Origin: Collinsella sp.
GTDB taxonomy: Bacteria > Actinomycetota > Coriobacteriia > Coriobacteriales > Coriobacteriaceae
Assembly: GCA_031296755.1 (NCBI GenBank)
Contig: JAUMMZ010000054.1
Location: 1 to 26,784, forward strand
Length of the DNA stretch: 26,784 bases
Direction: 5' to 3'
The translations under genes and the position numbers were made by a program. The notes below the pieces were generated by a model. That model worked only from the letters and a program-made list of their open reading frames with translations, was not told where the DNA came from and did not search any database. Below, piece by piece: positions 1 to 11,344 of this stretch; positions within the stretch are counted from its first letter, which is position 1; each line of letters starts with the position of its first letter.

Positions 1-2
1 AC

Positions 3-329
3 ATAGGCGCCCCCACATCAGAGCAGGACGCCCTGGCCGTCTTAAACAAGGCCATGGACAACGTCCGCCCCCCGCTCGAACGCAAGCCCAAGCGCGTCGG
101 CGGCGCAACCTACCAGGTCCCGATGGAGGTCAACTCCCGTCGCGCCACCCAGCTCGCCATCCGCTGGATCGTCAACTTCTCCCGCGCCCGCAAGGAGCGC
201 AGAATGGCCCAGCGCCTCGCCGCAGAGATTATGGACGCTTCCAACGGCCTGGGCGCTTCTGTCAAGAAGCGCGAGGGCGTCTACAAGATGGCCGAGTCCA
301 ACCGTGCGTTCTCGCATTATCGTTGGTAG
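3..329 (+). CDS. rpsG: 30S ribosomal protein S7, C-terminal part (truncated by window start)
   Basis: The frame is open from the first bases and ends in a TAG after AFSHYRW-like residues, the characteristic S7 C-terminus. The visible 108 residues contain the family stretches RVGGATYQVP, AIRWIV and VKKREGVYKMAE. S7 is a primary binder of the 3' major domain of 16S rRNA and nucleates assembly of the 30S head near the E site. An internal ATG at 54 lies inside the conserved region and is not a start; the true start is upstream of the window. fusA follows 16 bases later, the usual rpsG-fusA order of a str operon. Identification is secure; only the N-terminal ~50 residues are missing. Confidence 0.97.
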   Translation: MGAPTSEQDALAVLNKAMDNVRPPLERKPKRVGGATYQVPMEVNSRRATQLAIRWIVNFSRARKERRMAQRLAAEIMDASNGLGASVKKREGVYKMAESNRAFSHYRW

Positions 330-345
330 GGAGTGTTAGCAAGTA

Positions 346-2442
<2,097 letters not shown>

Positions 2443-2502
2443 GTTCGAGCTCCCTGTTACGTAATCCGCGAGAACATCTCTCGCACTCTTTGGAGGTTTA
2501 AG

Positions 2503-2811
2503 TTGGCTACCCAGAAGATCCGCATTCGCCTCAAGGGCTATGATCACGAGGTCGTCGATCAGTCCGCGAAGCTCATCGTCGAGACCGCTCAGAAGACCGG
2601 CGCTCGCGTTTCCGGTCCTGTCCCCCTGCCCACCGAGCGCAACCTGTACACGGTTATCCGCTCGCCGCACGTGAACAAGGACTCCCGTGAGCAGTTCGAG
2701 ATGCGCACTCACAAGCGCCTCATCGACATCCTCGACCCCACCTCGGGCACCGTTGATTCGCTCATGCGTCTCGACCTCCCCGCTGGCGTCGACATCGACA
2801 TCAAGCTCTAA
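2503..2811 (+). CDS. rpsJ: 30S ribosomal protein S10 (NusE)
   Basis: The 102-residue product matches S10 in length and throughout (IRIRLKGYDHEVVDQSA, GPVPLPTERN, RTHKRLIDI). S10 sits in the 30S head, and in other bacteria it also pairs with NusB in transcription antitermination. The start is a TTG at 2503, placed by GGAGG at 2492-2496 six bases upstream and by homology of the residues that follow; there is no nearby in-frame ATG. In most bacteria rpsJ is the first gene of the S10 operon and is followed by rplC. Here it is the last gene of the fusA unit, is closed by a terminator at 2831-2870, and rplC lies about 14 kb downstream. Confidence 0.98.
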   Translation: MATQKIRIRLKGYDHEVVDQSAKLIVETAQKTGARVSGPVPLPTERNLYTVIRSPHVNKDSREQFEMRTHKRLIDILDPTSGTVDSLMRLDLPAGVDIDIKL

Positions 2812-2830
2812 GCGATATCGCTCATAGCTT

Positions 2831-2870
2831 AAAGGGCCCCGCTGCCGTTACGGTAGCGGGGCCCTTTTGT
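2831..2870 (+). terminator. Rho-independent terminator after rpsJ, probably shared with birA
   Basis: A 17-bp stem (AAAGGGCCCCGCTGCCG pairing with CGGTAGCGGGGCCCTTT, one G-U pair, TTA loop) is followed by TTTTGTTT on the plus strand. It lies between convergent rpsJ and birA. On the minus strand the stem is followed by the three T of its own arm plus AAGC, so termination of birA there would be weaker. Confidence 0.93.
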
Positions 2871-2927
2871 TTAGCATGATGGGATTGGACCGCCGGATAA
2901 GGCTGCCGAGCGGCTGGCTGTGGCGCC

Positions 2928-3704
2928 CTATTCGCTCGCGGGACGCAGCGATGCCTCCTCAAAATGGAAGGATCGCAAACCGCCTTCCGTTTCGATACAC
3001 GCGCGACCAAAGCCATCGACGGTTTTAAAGATGCCGCGTGCCAGCTCGTCGCCGGCAGGGGAACGGGCGATAACGTGCTCCCCAATCCAATTGAGGTGGG
3101 CGATATATTCGTCGTGGACGGGCGCGAGCGGACCGGCATCTTCTTCCTTGGCGTTGAGGCGCTCTGCCCAGGCATCTGCAGCGTCTATAACTGCGTGATA
3201 GACCTCATCGAGGAGCATGTCGACGGCAGGTACGCTCTCGTTGAGATCCGAGAGACCGATTGCCGGCAGGCCGCCATCGGGCACCTCTTGGGGCGCATAG
3301 TTCACATTGACGCCAATGCCGCAGACGGCGAAAGGTTTGCCTTCGTTATCGCGTGCGGCCTCGACCAGAATGCCGCCGAGCTTGCGTCCTCGCGCGACAA
3401 GGTCGTTGGGCCATTTAAGGCGAATCTCGTTTGCAAGACCCTGCTTTTCGAGTGCTTCAAGCACCGCTAGGCCGCTGACGGCGGCAAGACCAGAGAACTT
3501 TGCAGGATTAACGCATGGGCGCAGGACAATCGAAAGCAATAAGTTGCCGACGGTTGAGTCCCACTTGTGCCCGCGCCGGCCGCGTCCTGCTGTTTGAGCC
3601 CGGGCGGCAAGTCCTGTGCCGTGCGGCGCTCCCTGTTTTCCTGCTTCGAGCAGGTCATCGTTGGTCGATCCGGTTACGTCGACTATCGTTAATTTGGCAT
3701 CCAT
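2928..3704 (-). CDS. birA: Biotin--[acetyl-CoA carboxylase] ligase, monofunctional
   Basis: This 258-residue protein activates biotin with ATP and transfers it to the acceptor lysine of biotin carboxyl carrier proteins. The biotin/ATP-binding loop GRGRRG is at residues 40-45, KWPNDL at 97-102 (with the catalytic-type Lys97) and GGILVE at 110-115. A short C-terminal SH3-like domain ends the protein. The N-terminal winged helix found in E. coli BirA is absent, so it should be a class I enzyme without repressor activity. The ATG at 3704 is preceded on the minus strand by AGGAGGT ten bases upstream. It is divergent from the fatty acid operon that carries its likely substrate, AccB. Confidence 0.95.
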   Translation of the reverse strand: MDAKLTIVDVTGSTNDDLLEAGKQGAPHGTGLAARAQTAGRGRRGHKWDSTVGNLLLSIVLRPCVNPAKFSGLAAVSGLAVLEALEKQGLANEIRLKWPNDLVARGRKLGGILVEAARDNEGKPFAVCGIGVNVNYAPQEVPDGGLPAIGLSDLNESVPAVDMLLDEVYHAVIDAADAWAERLNAKEEDAGPLAPVHDEYIAHLNWIGEHVIARSPAGDELARGIFKTVDGFGRACIETEGGLRSFHFEEASLRPASE

Positions 3705-3797
3705 AACGGTTGCTACCTCCTAAGTTAATAAGGCAATCGCGTAATGGTGTCGAGAGATAGACACAATGTGAAGCCTTTGTCGCATTTGGACAATTTA

Positions 3798-3864
3798 ATG
3801 TTAACACGTCAACAACGACTAAAATGCGCTATCCTCTCTTGGTCGATGTAAACACGTCAACAAC
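3798..3864. promoter_or_regulatory. Paired 19-nt direct repeats between birA and fabH (candidate operators)
   Basis: ATGTTAACACGTCAACAAC at 3798-3816 recurs as ATGTAAACACGTCAACAAC at 3846-3864 (18 of 19 identical, 48 bp start to start). The core GTTAACACGTCAAC is an imperfect palindrome (10 of 14 positions symmetric). The downstream copy ends three bases before the AAGGAGG ribosome site of fabH, and the two copies flank a -10-like TAAAAT at 3820-3825 for which I find no good -35. The layout suggests a repressor or regulator site for the fab/acc operon, possibly also birA. The binding protein is not in this window. Confidence 0.6.
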
Positions 3865-3880
3865 TCAAAGGAGGCTAGTG

Positions 3881-4840
3881 ATGGGTTTCACGATTCTTGG
3901 AACAGGCTCGGCGCTTCCTGAGCGCAGTGTTTCCAATGACGAGCTGTCTGAGTTCCTCGATACCTCGGATGAGTGGATTTTTACCCGCACAGGTATCAAG
4001 AGCCGCCACGTCTGTACCACCGAGTCACTTGACGACCTTGCCGTAGCGGCGAGCGAGCGGGCACTCCAGGTGTCCGGAATCGACGCGAGCCAGCTGGATC
4101 TGATCGTCTGCTCGACGACGACGGGTGACCACCTTGTTCCCGCTGAGGCGTGTGCCGTTGCTGAGCGACTAGGAGCGGCGTGCCCTGCCTTCGATGTCTC
4201 GGCGGCCTGTGCCGGCTTCGTGTTTGCGCTCGATGTCGCCGAGGGCTATATCGAGCGCGGTCGTGCCGAGCGCGTGCTTATCGTTGCTGCTGAGCAGATG
4301 ACGCGCGCGCTCGACTGGACCGACCGCGCCACCTGCGTGCTCTTTGGCGATGGGGCAGGCGCCGCAGTGATTGGGGCTGGGGGAGACAGTCCCCTTGCCG
4401 TTGAGCTTTCGACGGCGCCCGACGTCGAGACGTTACACGTTCCCGGTCTGGTCGGCACCTCGCCGTTTAAGGCTTCCGCAGATAGCAAGAGCGTGCTGTC
4501 CATGAATGGCCGCCGCGTGTTCAAGTTCGGCGTCAACGCCATCTGCGACACGGTCCATAAGCTTGCGGGCGATGCGGGCATTTCGGTCGAAGACATCGAC
4601 CATTTTGTATTCCATCAGGCTAACGAACGAATCCTGAGTCAGGCGGTCAAGCGCCTCGGCGTGCCAGATGAGCGCGTGGTTCGAACGCTGCGCGAGACCG
4701 GCAACATTTCGAGCGCCTGCATTCCCTTTGCGTTTGACCGTCTGGCACGCACCGACGCACTGAATGCGGGCGACACCATCGCCCTCGTTGGATTTGGCGC
4801 CGGCCTGGATATAGGTGGCTATCTGCTTCGTTGGAAGTAG
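3881..4840 (+). CDS. fabH: Beta-ketoacyl-ACP synthase III
   Basis: FabH condenses an acyl-CoA primer with malonyl-ACP to start fatty acid chains in the cytoplasm. The 319-residue protein carries the Cys-His-Asn triad: Cys110 in DVSAACAGF, His245 in FHQAN and Asn275 in GNISSA, nearly the E. coli positions (112, 244, 274). The frame is open further upstream to an ATG at 3824, but I place the start at ATG 3881. It follows AAAGGAGG (3867-3874) at six bases and gives the normal MGFTILGTGSALP N-terminus; the longer version would translate the repeat region. It is the first gene of the fab/acc operon, 49 bases before acpP. Confidence 0.97.
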   Translation: MGFTILGTGSALPERSVSNDELSEFLDTSDEWIFTRTGIKSRHVCTTESLDDLAVAASERALQVSGIDASQLDLIVCSTTTGDHLVPAEACAVAERLGAACPAFDVSAACAGFVFALDVAEGYIERGRAERVLIVAAEQMTRALDWTDRATCVLFGDGAGAAVIGAGGDSPLAVELSTAPDVETLHVPGLVGTSPFKASADSKSVLSMNGRRVFKFGVNAICDTVHKLAGDAGISVEDIDHFVFHQANERILSQAVKRLGVPDERVVRTLRETGNISSACIPFAFDRLARTDALNAGDTIALVGFGAGLDIGGYLLRWK

Positions 4841-4889
4841 TTGCACATAGGAAAAAACGCCCCTAGGGCACAAACAAAGGAGAACTACC

Positions 4890-5126
4890 ATGGCAGATCA
4901 GAAGACCTTCGAGCGCGTTTGCGACGTTATCCGCGAGACCGCCGGTCTTGACGATGTCGAGATGAAGCCCGAGTCCACGCTCGAGGAGATTGGTCTCGAC
5001 AGCCTGGGCACCGTCGAGATCCTCGTCGCCGTCGAGGACGAGTTTGGCATCCAGCTCGATACCGAGGAGAACCCCAAGACGGTCGGCGAGTTCGCCGATA
5101 CGGTCGAGGCGGCATTGGAGAAGTAG
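4890..5126 (+). CDS. acpP: Acyl carrier protein
   Basis: This 78-residue acidic protein carries growing acyl chains on a 4'-phosphopantetheine arm. The attachment serine is Ser38 in EIGLDSLGTVE, the standard DSL motif at the usual position. Length and the four-helix pattern fit bacterial AcpP. The ATG is preceded by AAAGGAGAA, and the stop is two bases before the fabK start, so translation of the two is probably coupled. The acpP position between fabH and fabK matches the streptococcal-type gene order. Confidence 0.97.
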   Translation: MADQKTFERVCDVIRETAGLDDVEMKPESTLEEIGLDSLGTVEILVAVEDEFGIQLDTEENPKTVGEFADTVEAALEK

Positions 5127-5128
5127 AG

Positions 5129-6073
5129 ATGCTCAAGACTCCTCTCTGCGATCTGCTCGGCATCGAAAAGCCCGTGTTCCAGGGCGGTATGGCCTGGATT
5201 GCCGATGCCTCGCTGGCGTCCGCAGTGTCCGAGGCGGGTGGCTTAGGCATCATCGCGGCCATGAACGCCGACGCCAACTGGCTTCGCGACCAGATTCATG
5301 AGCTGCGCGCCAAGACGGATAAGCCCTTTGGCGTCAACGTCATGCTCATGAGCCCGTTTGCCGACGAGGTCGCGCAGGTCGTGATTGACGAGCGAGTGCC
5401 GGTCGTCGTGACGGGCGCCGGCAATCCCGCCAAGTACATGAAGGCGTGGAACGAGGCGGGCATCAAGGTCATCCCGGTCGTTGCCTCGGTGGCGCTGGCG
5501 CGTCTCGTGGCGCGTCGCGGGGCCACGGCGGTTGTTGCCGAGGGTACCGAATCGGGCGGCCATATTGGCGAGACCTCGACGATGGCACTGGTGCCGCAGG
5601 TCGTCGATGCGGTCGACATTCCCGTTGTGGCCGCCGGCGGTATTGCCGACGGCCGCGGCGTGGCGGCCGCCTTTATGCTGGGCGCCGAAGGCGTGCAAGT
5701 GGGTACGCGCTTTCTGGTCGCAGACGAGTGCACCGTCTCGGAGCAGTACAAAGAGATGGTCCTGAAGGCCAACGACACTTCGACGCGTGCGACCGGTCGC
5801 TCGACGGGACATCCAGTGCGCGCCCTCAAGAGCCCCTTCACCAACGCCTATGCCAAGAGCGAGGGTTCCGGCGCGAGTGCCGAGGAGCTCGGTGCTATGG
5901 GAACCGGTGCGCTGCGTAAGGCCGCCAAGGACGGCAACTACGAAGAGGGTTCGTTTTTGTGTGGACAGATTGCCGGCATGGTCAACGAGCGCCAGAGCGC
6001 ACGCGAAATCGTTGACGACCTGGTCGATGGCGCCGAGCACGTCCTGAAGGGTGCGTGCGCATGGGTGGCGTAG
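5129..6073 (+). CDS. fabK: Enoyl-ACP reductase II (FMN-dependent)
   Basis: FabK performs the last reduction of each elongation cycle, reducing trans-2-enoyl-ACP with NAD(P)H through FMN. The 314-residue protein is a TIM-barrel of the nitronate monooxygenase/FabK family. It starts with the typical PLCDLLGIEKPVFQGGM. The conserved active-site histidine is His145 in ESGGHIGE (144 in the pneumococcal enzyme), and the phosphate-binding glycines appear in AAGGIADGRG and GVQVGTRF. The genomic position among fab genes argues for FabK over a 2-nitropropane dioxygenase paralogue. It is unrelated to FabI, and this type is known to be insensitive to triclosan. It overlaps fabD by 13 bases. Confidence 0.95.
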   Translation: MLKTPLCDLLGIEKPVFQGGMAWIADASLASAVSEAGGLGIIAAMNADANWLRDQIHELRAKTDKPFGVNVMLMSPFADEVAQVVIDERVPVVVTGAGNPAKYMKAWNEAGIKVIPVVASVALARLVARRGATAVVAEGTESGGHIGETSTMALVPQVVDAVDIPVVAAGGIADGRGVAAAFMLGAEGVQVGTRFLVADECTVSEQYKEMVLKANDTSTRATGRSTGHPVRALKSPFTNAYAKSEGSGASAEELGAMGTGALRKAAKDGNYEEGSFLCGQIAGMVNERQSAREIVDDLVDGAEHVLKGACAWVA

Positions 6074-6987
6074 CGTTTTTGTTTGCCGGCCAGGGTGCCC
6101 AGCACCCCGCGATGGGCGTCGACTTGATCGAGACATCGCCGGCGGCTGCCGAGGTGTTCGCCATTGCCGATGAGGTGCGCCCGGGGACGAGCGAGCAGTG
6201 CCGGAGCGCCTCCAAGGAGGAGCTCTCGCAGACCGAGAACACGCAGCCTTGCGTGTTCGTGCACGACCTGGCAGCGGCTGCCGCCCTGCGTGAGCGCGGC
6301 GTGGTACCTGCCGCCTGTGCGGGATTCTCGCTGGGCGAGGTCGCCGCGCTCACCTTTGCGGGGGCGTTCGATACGCGAGCGGGCTTTGAGCTCGTGTGCG
6401 AGCGCGCGGCGCTGATGGCCGCGGCTGCCGAGCGCCATCCGGGCGGCATGCGCGCCGTCATCAAGCTCGATGCGGCGCAAGTCGAGGGCCTGGCAAAACA
6501 GGCCGGCGAGGACTGCTGGCCAGTCAACTACAACAGCCCACAGCAGACGGTTGTGGCCGGAGCGCCCGAGGCGCTGCAGGAGCTCGACGTCCTAGTAAAA
6601 GAGGCTGGCGGCCGCGCCATGAAGGTCGCGGTGTCGGGTGCATTTCATAGCCCCTATATGGCCGAGGCGACCTGTGGCCTTGCCGCATATATTGAGGCCG
6701 GTCACGCGCCGTCCCCGTTGCTCATTCCTGTTTTGGCAAATATGACAGCGGCGCCCTATCCGGCGGATCCCCAGACGGCATCGGATGTCTTGGCCAATCA
6801 GGTGAGCCATGCCGTACGCTGGGTCGATACGCTGCATGCTCTGCAGGATCAAGGCATCGACACATTTATTGAGGTCGGCCCCGGCAAAACGCTGTCCGGC
6901 CTGGTCAAGCGTACGTTGAGCGACGTTCGTGTGTATTTGTGCGAGACGGCCGAGCAGGTCGCAGCTATTGCCGACGAGCTCGCATAG
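6061..6987 (+). CDS. fabD: Malonyl-CoA:ACP transacylase
   Basis: FabD moves malonyl groups from CoA to AcpP. The 308-residue protein has the N-terminal FAGQGAQ oxyanion loop at residues 9-15, the nucleophile Ser90 in GFSLGEV (most family members have GHSLGE; the position before Ser varies) and the catalytic His196 in SGAFHSPYM. I chose ATG 6061 because GAAGGG at 6046-6051 is nine bases upstream; an in-frame GTG at 6055 is too close to it. The start overlaps the fabK stop by 13 bases, indicating coupled translation. fabG follows after 30 bases. Confidence 0.96.
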   Translation: MGGVAFLFAGQGAQHPAMGVDLIETSPAAAEVFAIADEVRPGTSEQCRSASKEELSQTENTQPCVFVHDLAAAAALRERGVVPAACAGFSLGEVAALTFAGAFDTRAGFELVCERAALMAAAAERHPGGMRAVIKLDAAQVEGLAKQAGEDCWPVNYNSPQQTVVAGAPEALQELDVLVKEAGGRAMKVAVSGAFHSPYMAEATCGLAAYIEAGHAPSPLLIPVLANMTAAPYPADPQTASDVLANQVSHAVRWVDTLHALQDQGIDTFIEVGPGKTLSGLVKRTLSDVRVYLCETAEQVAAIADELA

Positions 6988-7017
6988 TCCACAGGGCTGT
7001 AACCCGAAAGGAATGAC

Positions 7018-7791
7018 ATGGGCAACTTGAACAATGGCGCGCTCCAGCGCAACGACTCACGTCACGTGGCACTGGTCACGGGCGGCTCGCGGGGTATCGG
7101 CCGCGCCTGCGCTATCGGTCTGGCGGAGGATGGCTACGATATCGCCGTCGTCTATGCCGGCAGCGTCGATGCGGCGCGCGAGACGTGCGACGCCTGCGAG
7201 GCGGCTGGCGCCATGGCGCGCTCATATCAATGTGACGTGGCCGACCCCGCTGCCGTCAACGCGTGCGTGGAAGCGGTCCTCAACGACTTTGGCTCCATTT
7301 GGGCGCTCGTCAACAACGCCGGCATCACCTGCGATGGCCTGCTTATGCGCATGGGCGATGACGCCTTCGATCGCGTGCTCGATGTCAATCTCAAGGGCAC
7401 GTTCAACACGACGCGTGCGCTCACCAAGACCTTTATGCGCCAGCGCGGCGGTTGCGTCATCAACATGAGCTCTGTCGTGGGCCTGATGGGCAATGCCGGG
7501 CAAGCCAACTACGCTGCCTCCAAGGCGGGCGTCATTGGTCTGACCAAGGCGGTGGCGCGCGAGCTTGCGCCCCGCGGCGTACGAGTGAACGCGGTCGCTC
7601 CCGGGTTTGTCGAGACCGATATGACGGCAAAGCTCTCGGAGAAGGTGCGTGCGGCAACCGAGGAGCAGATTCCCCTTAAGCGTATGGCGCGCCCCGAGGA
7701 AGTGGCCGGCGTGGTGCGCTTTTTGGCGAGCGATGCGGCTGCCTACATTACGGGCGAGGTCGTGCGCGTCGACGGCGGAATGGCGATGTAG
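7018..7791 (+). CDS. fabG: 3-oxoacyl-ACP reductase
   Basis: FabG is the NADPH-dependent short-chain dehydrogenase that reduces 3-ketoacyl-ACP. The 257-residue product has the Rossmann motif TGGSRGIG at 21-28, NNAG at 99-102 and the catalytic set Asn124, Ser152, Tyr165 and Lys169 with the usual spacing. The N-terminus carries about 14 residues more than E. coli FabG (MGNLNNGALQRNDS). The ATG at 7018 has GAAAGGAA five bases upstream, so the extension is probably real. It sits between fabD and fabF, as in many fab operons. Confidence 0.96.
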   Translation: MGNLNNGALQRNDSRHVALVTGGSRGIGRACAIGLAEDGYDIAVVYAGSVDAARETCDACEAAGAMARSYQCDVADPAAVNACVEAVLNDFGSIWALVNNAGITCDGLLMRMGDDAFDRVLDVNLKGTFNTTRALTKTFMRQRGGCVINMSSVVGLMGNAGQANYAASKAGVIGLTKAVARELAPRGVRVNAVAPGFVETDMTAKLSEKVRAATEEQIPLKRMARPEEVAGVVRFLASDAAAYITGEVVRVDGGMAM

Positions 7792-7830
7792 AAACCAGGG
7801 CCGAAGAACGGCTTGGATGAGGAGACCATG

Positions 7831-9078
7831 ATGGAACAGAGAGTTGCAATCACCGGCATCGGTGCCGTATCGCCGCTCGGCAACACCGCGCTTGCCACCT
7901 GGGCGGCCATGTGCGCCGGCACGTGCGGCATCGGCCCGATCACGCACTTCGATACCGATGCGTTTACCGTCAAGGTGGCGGCCGAGGTCAAGGGTTTTGA
8001 CGGTAACGAGTACTTTGGCAAGCGTGACGCCAAGCACCTGGACCCCTGCGTTCAGTTTGCACTGGCGGCTTCGGACGAGGCCATGCACGATGCAGGCTTC
8101 GATGTCGAAGGCGCCATCGATCGAGAGCGCCTGGGCGTCTACGTGGGCTCGGGCGTGGGCGGCATGCAGACGCTCGTCGACAACGTCCATACGATCGCCG
8201 ACCGGGGGCCCCGCCGTGCATCGCCCTATATGATCGCGATGATGATCCCCAACATGGCATCGGGCAATATCGCGATTCGCCACAAGGCAAAGGGCCCGAC
8301 CCTGCCCGTGGTGACCGCGTGCGCGACCTCGGCCCATGCGGTGGGCGAGGCGTTCCGCGCCATCAAGCACGGCTATGCCGATGCGATTCTCGCCGGCGGT
8401 GCCGAGGCCGCAATTATCCCCGATGCCGTTGCGGGCTTTACGTCCTGCCGCGCATTGACCACCAACCCTGATCCCGCAACGGCTTGCCGCCCGTTCGATG
8501 CAGACCGCGATGGCTTTGTGATGGGCGAGGGCGCCTGCGTGCTGGTACTCGAGAGCATGGAACATGCGCAGGCGCGCGGTGCGCACATTTATGCCGAGGT
8601 CGTGGGCTACGGCAACACCGATGACGCCTACCACATCACGAGCCCCGATCCCGAGGCTGCCGGCATTGCCCGTGCGATATCGCTGGCGGTTGCCGAGGGC
8701 GACGTCAAGCCTTCCGAGGGCCTCTACATCAATGCCCACGGCACCTCGACCAAACTCAACGATTCGTCCGAGACGGCGGGCATTAAGCGGGCGCTCGGCG
8801 AGGACGCGGCGCGCGCCGCGCATGTCTCGTCGACTAAGTCGATGACCGGCCACATGATCGGTGCCACGGGCGCCATCGAGGTCATGGCCTGCGCCATGGC
8901 GCTCGAGCAGGGCGTGGTGCCGCCGACCATTAACTACCGCACGCCCGATCCCGCCTGCGATCTTGACTACACGCCCAATCGCGCGGTTCGCGCCGACCTT
9001 ACCTGGGCGCTTTCGACCAACCTGGGCTTTGGCGGGCACAACGCCGCCATCGCGCTGCGTAGATATACGAGGAGCTAG
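7831..9078 (+). CDS. fabF: Beta-ketoacyl-ACP synthase II
   Basis: FabF is the elongating condensing enzyme. The 415-residue protein has the Cys-His-His triad at Cys164 (VTACATSAHA), His303 (NAHGTSTKLND) and His341 (KSMTGHMIGATGA), at almost exactly the E. coli positions, with Lys336 also conserved. In-frame start codons lie at TTG 7813, ATG 7828 and ATG 7831. GAGGAG at 7819-7824 is six bases before ATG 7831, which gives the common MEQRVAITGIG N-terminus, so I use that one. accB follows after three bases. FabF could also contribute to temperature-dependent chain control as in other bacteria, but nothing in the sequence shows that. Confidence 0.97.
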   Translation: MEQRVAITGIGAVSPLGNTALATWAAMCAGTCGIGPITHFDTDAFTVKVAAEVKGFDGNEYFGKRDAKHLDPCVQFALAASDEAMHDAGFDVEGAIDRERLGVYVGSGVGGMQTLVDNVHTIADRGPRRASPYMIAMMIPNMASGNIAIRHKAKGPTLPVVTACATSAHAVGEAFRAIKHGYADAILAGGAEAAIIPDAVAGFTSCRALTTNPDPATACRPFDADRDGFVMGEGACVLVLESMEHAQARGAHIYAEVVGYGNTDDAYHITSPDPEAAGIARAISLAVAEGDVKPSEGLYINAHGTSTKLNDSSETAGIKRALGEDAARAAHVSSTKSMTGHMIGATGAIEVMACAMALEQGVVPPTINYRTPDPACDLDYTPNRAVRADLTWALSTNLGFGGHNAAIALRRYTRS

Positions 9079-9081
9079 AGC

Positions 9082-9558
9082 ATGGATTCCAAAAGACTTG
9101 CCGAGATAGCCGATGTTATGGAGGACCGCGGCCTCACGCGCGTACGCGTTGAGGAGCCCGATGGCACCGCGGTCGAACTCGAGCGCGCGAGCGCCGCACA
9201 GCCGGTTGCCGTGCCCATGCCTATGCCGGGTGCCGTGACTGCTCCGGCGGTGGCTCCTGTCGCCATGCCTGCCGCCGCACCGGAGCCCGCCGCGCAGACG
9301 CCTGCCGCCGCACCGGAGCCCAAGGGCATCGAGGTGACCGCTCCCATGGTCGGCGTGTTCTATGCTGCCCCGGCGCCGGGCGACGAGCCGTTTGTGCACG
9401 TGGGCTCCAAGGTCAAGGCCGGTGAGACCCTCTGCATCATCGAGGCCATGAAGGTTCTCAACGAGGTGACGGCCGAGGCAGACGGCGAGGTGCTCGAGAT
9501 CTGCGTGGCCGACGGCGACCTCGTGGAGTTCGGCAGTTGCCTTATGAGGATCGGATAG
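9082..9558 (+). CDS. accB: Biotin carboxyl carrier protein of acetyl-CoA carboxylase
   Basis: This 158-residue carrier shuttles carboxybiotin between biotin carboxylase and carboxyltransferase. It has a short N-terminal helical region, an Ala/Pro/Met-rich flexible linker (about residues 37-81, with the repeated APEPAAQTPAAAPEP pattern), and a C-terminal biotinyl domain with the acceptor Lys124 in IIEAMKVLNEV. Start ATG 9082 follows GAGGAG (9069-9074), which lies inside the fabF 3' end. The stop codon TAG directly abuts the candidate GTG start of fabZ. BirA, encoded divergently upstream, is the probable modifying enzyme. Confidence 0.97.
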   Translation: MDSKRLAEIADVMEDRGLTRVRVEEPDGTAVELERASAAQPVAVPMPMPGAVTAPAVAPVAMPAAAPEPAAQTPAAAPEPKGIEVTAPMVGVFYAAPAPGDEPFVHVGSKVKAGETLCIIEAMKVLNEVTAEADGEVLEICVADGDLVEFGSCLMRIG

Positions 9559-9990
9559 GTGATGTCCATGAACAAAGAAGAGCTCAAGAAGCTGTTACCG
9601 CATCGCGAACCGATGCTTTTGCTCGACGAGGCCGAGCTGGTGGGCGACGAGGCCCACGGCAAGATCACGATTACGGGTGACGAGTACTTTTTGCAGGGGC
9701 ATTTTCCGGGAAACCCGGTAGTCCCCGGCGTGATTCAGTGCGAGATGCTCGCCCAAAACTGTTGCGTGCTGCTGATGGGCGATGAGGAGGCGCGCGGCGC
9801 GACGCCGTTCTACGCGAGTCTGGACAAGGTGCGCTTTAAGCGTCCGGTGCGCCCGGGCGACACGGTTGATCTGGTGTGCTCCATCACGCGTGCGCGCGGG
9901 CCGTTCCGCTTTGCGACGGGTACTGCGAGCGTCAACGGTGAGGTTTGCTGCCGCGCCGATATGTCTTTTGCACTCATGCACGAAAGTTAA
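9559..9990 (+). CDS. fabZ: 3-hydroxyacyl-ACP dehydratase FabZ
   Basis: FabZ dehydrates 3-hydroxyacyl-ACP to the trans-2-enoyl form. The hot-dog fold active-site pair is visible: His48 in GHFPGNPVVPG and Glu62 in CEMLAQ (numbering from the GTG). Length (143 residues) fits. Three in-frame starts are close: GTG 9559, ATG 9562 and ATG 9568. GAGGA at 9546-9550 suits the first two, so the exact N-terminus is uncertain by one to three residues. No second dehydratase/isomerase gene (fabA, fabM) lies in the cluster, so the route to unsaturated fatty acids, if any, is not shown here. Confidence 0.95.
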   Translation: MMSMNKEELKKLLPHREPMLLLDEAELVGDEAHGKITITGDEYFLQGHFPGNPVVPGVIQCEMLAQNCCVLLMGDEEARGATPFYASLDKVRFKRPVRPGDTVDLVCSITRARGPFRFATGTASVNGEVCCRADMSFALMHES

Positions 9991-10000
9991 GGAAGGCTTC

Positions 10001-11330
<1,330 letters not shown>

Positions 11331-11344
<14 letters not shown>

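Noticed and set aside
3824..3880. Upstream-extended start of fabH
   Set aside because: The extra 19 residues would be encoded by the repeat-containing control region; the start at 3881 has a strong ribosome site and the family N-terminus.
5129..6073. FabK as a 2-nitropropane dioxygenase/nitronate monooxygenase
   Set aside because: Same superfamily, but position within the complete fab operon, length and the ESGGHIGE motif favour enoyl-ACP reductase II.
7222..9399. A 725-codon open frame on the minus strand opposite fabG, fabF and accB
   Set aside because: The product is rich in His, Arg, Gly and Ala without domain features, as expected for antisense of high-GC genes; it covers three well-identified genes.
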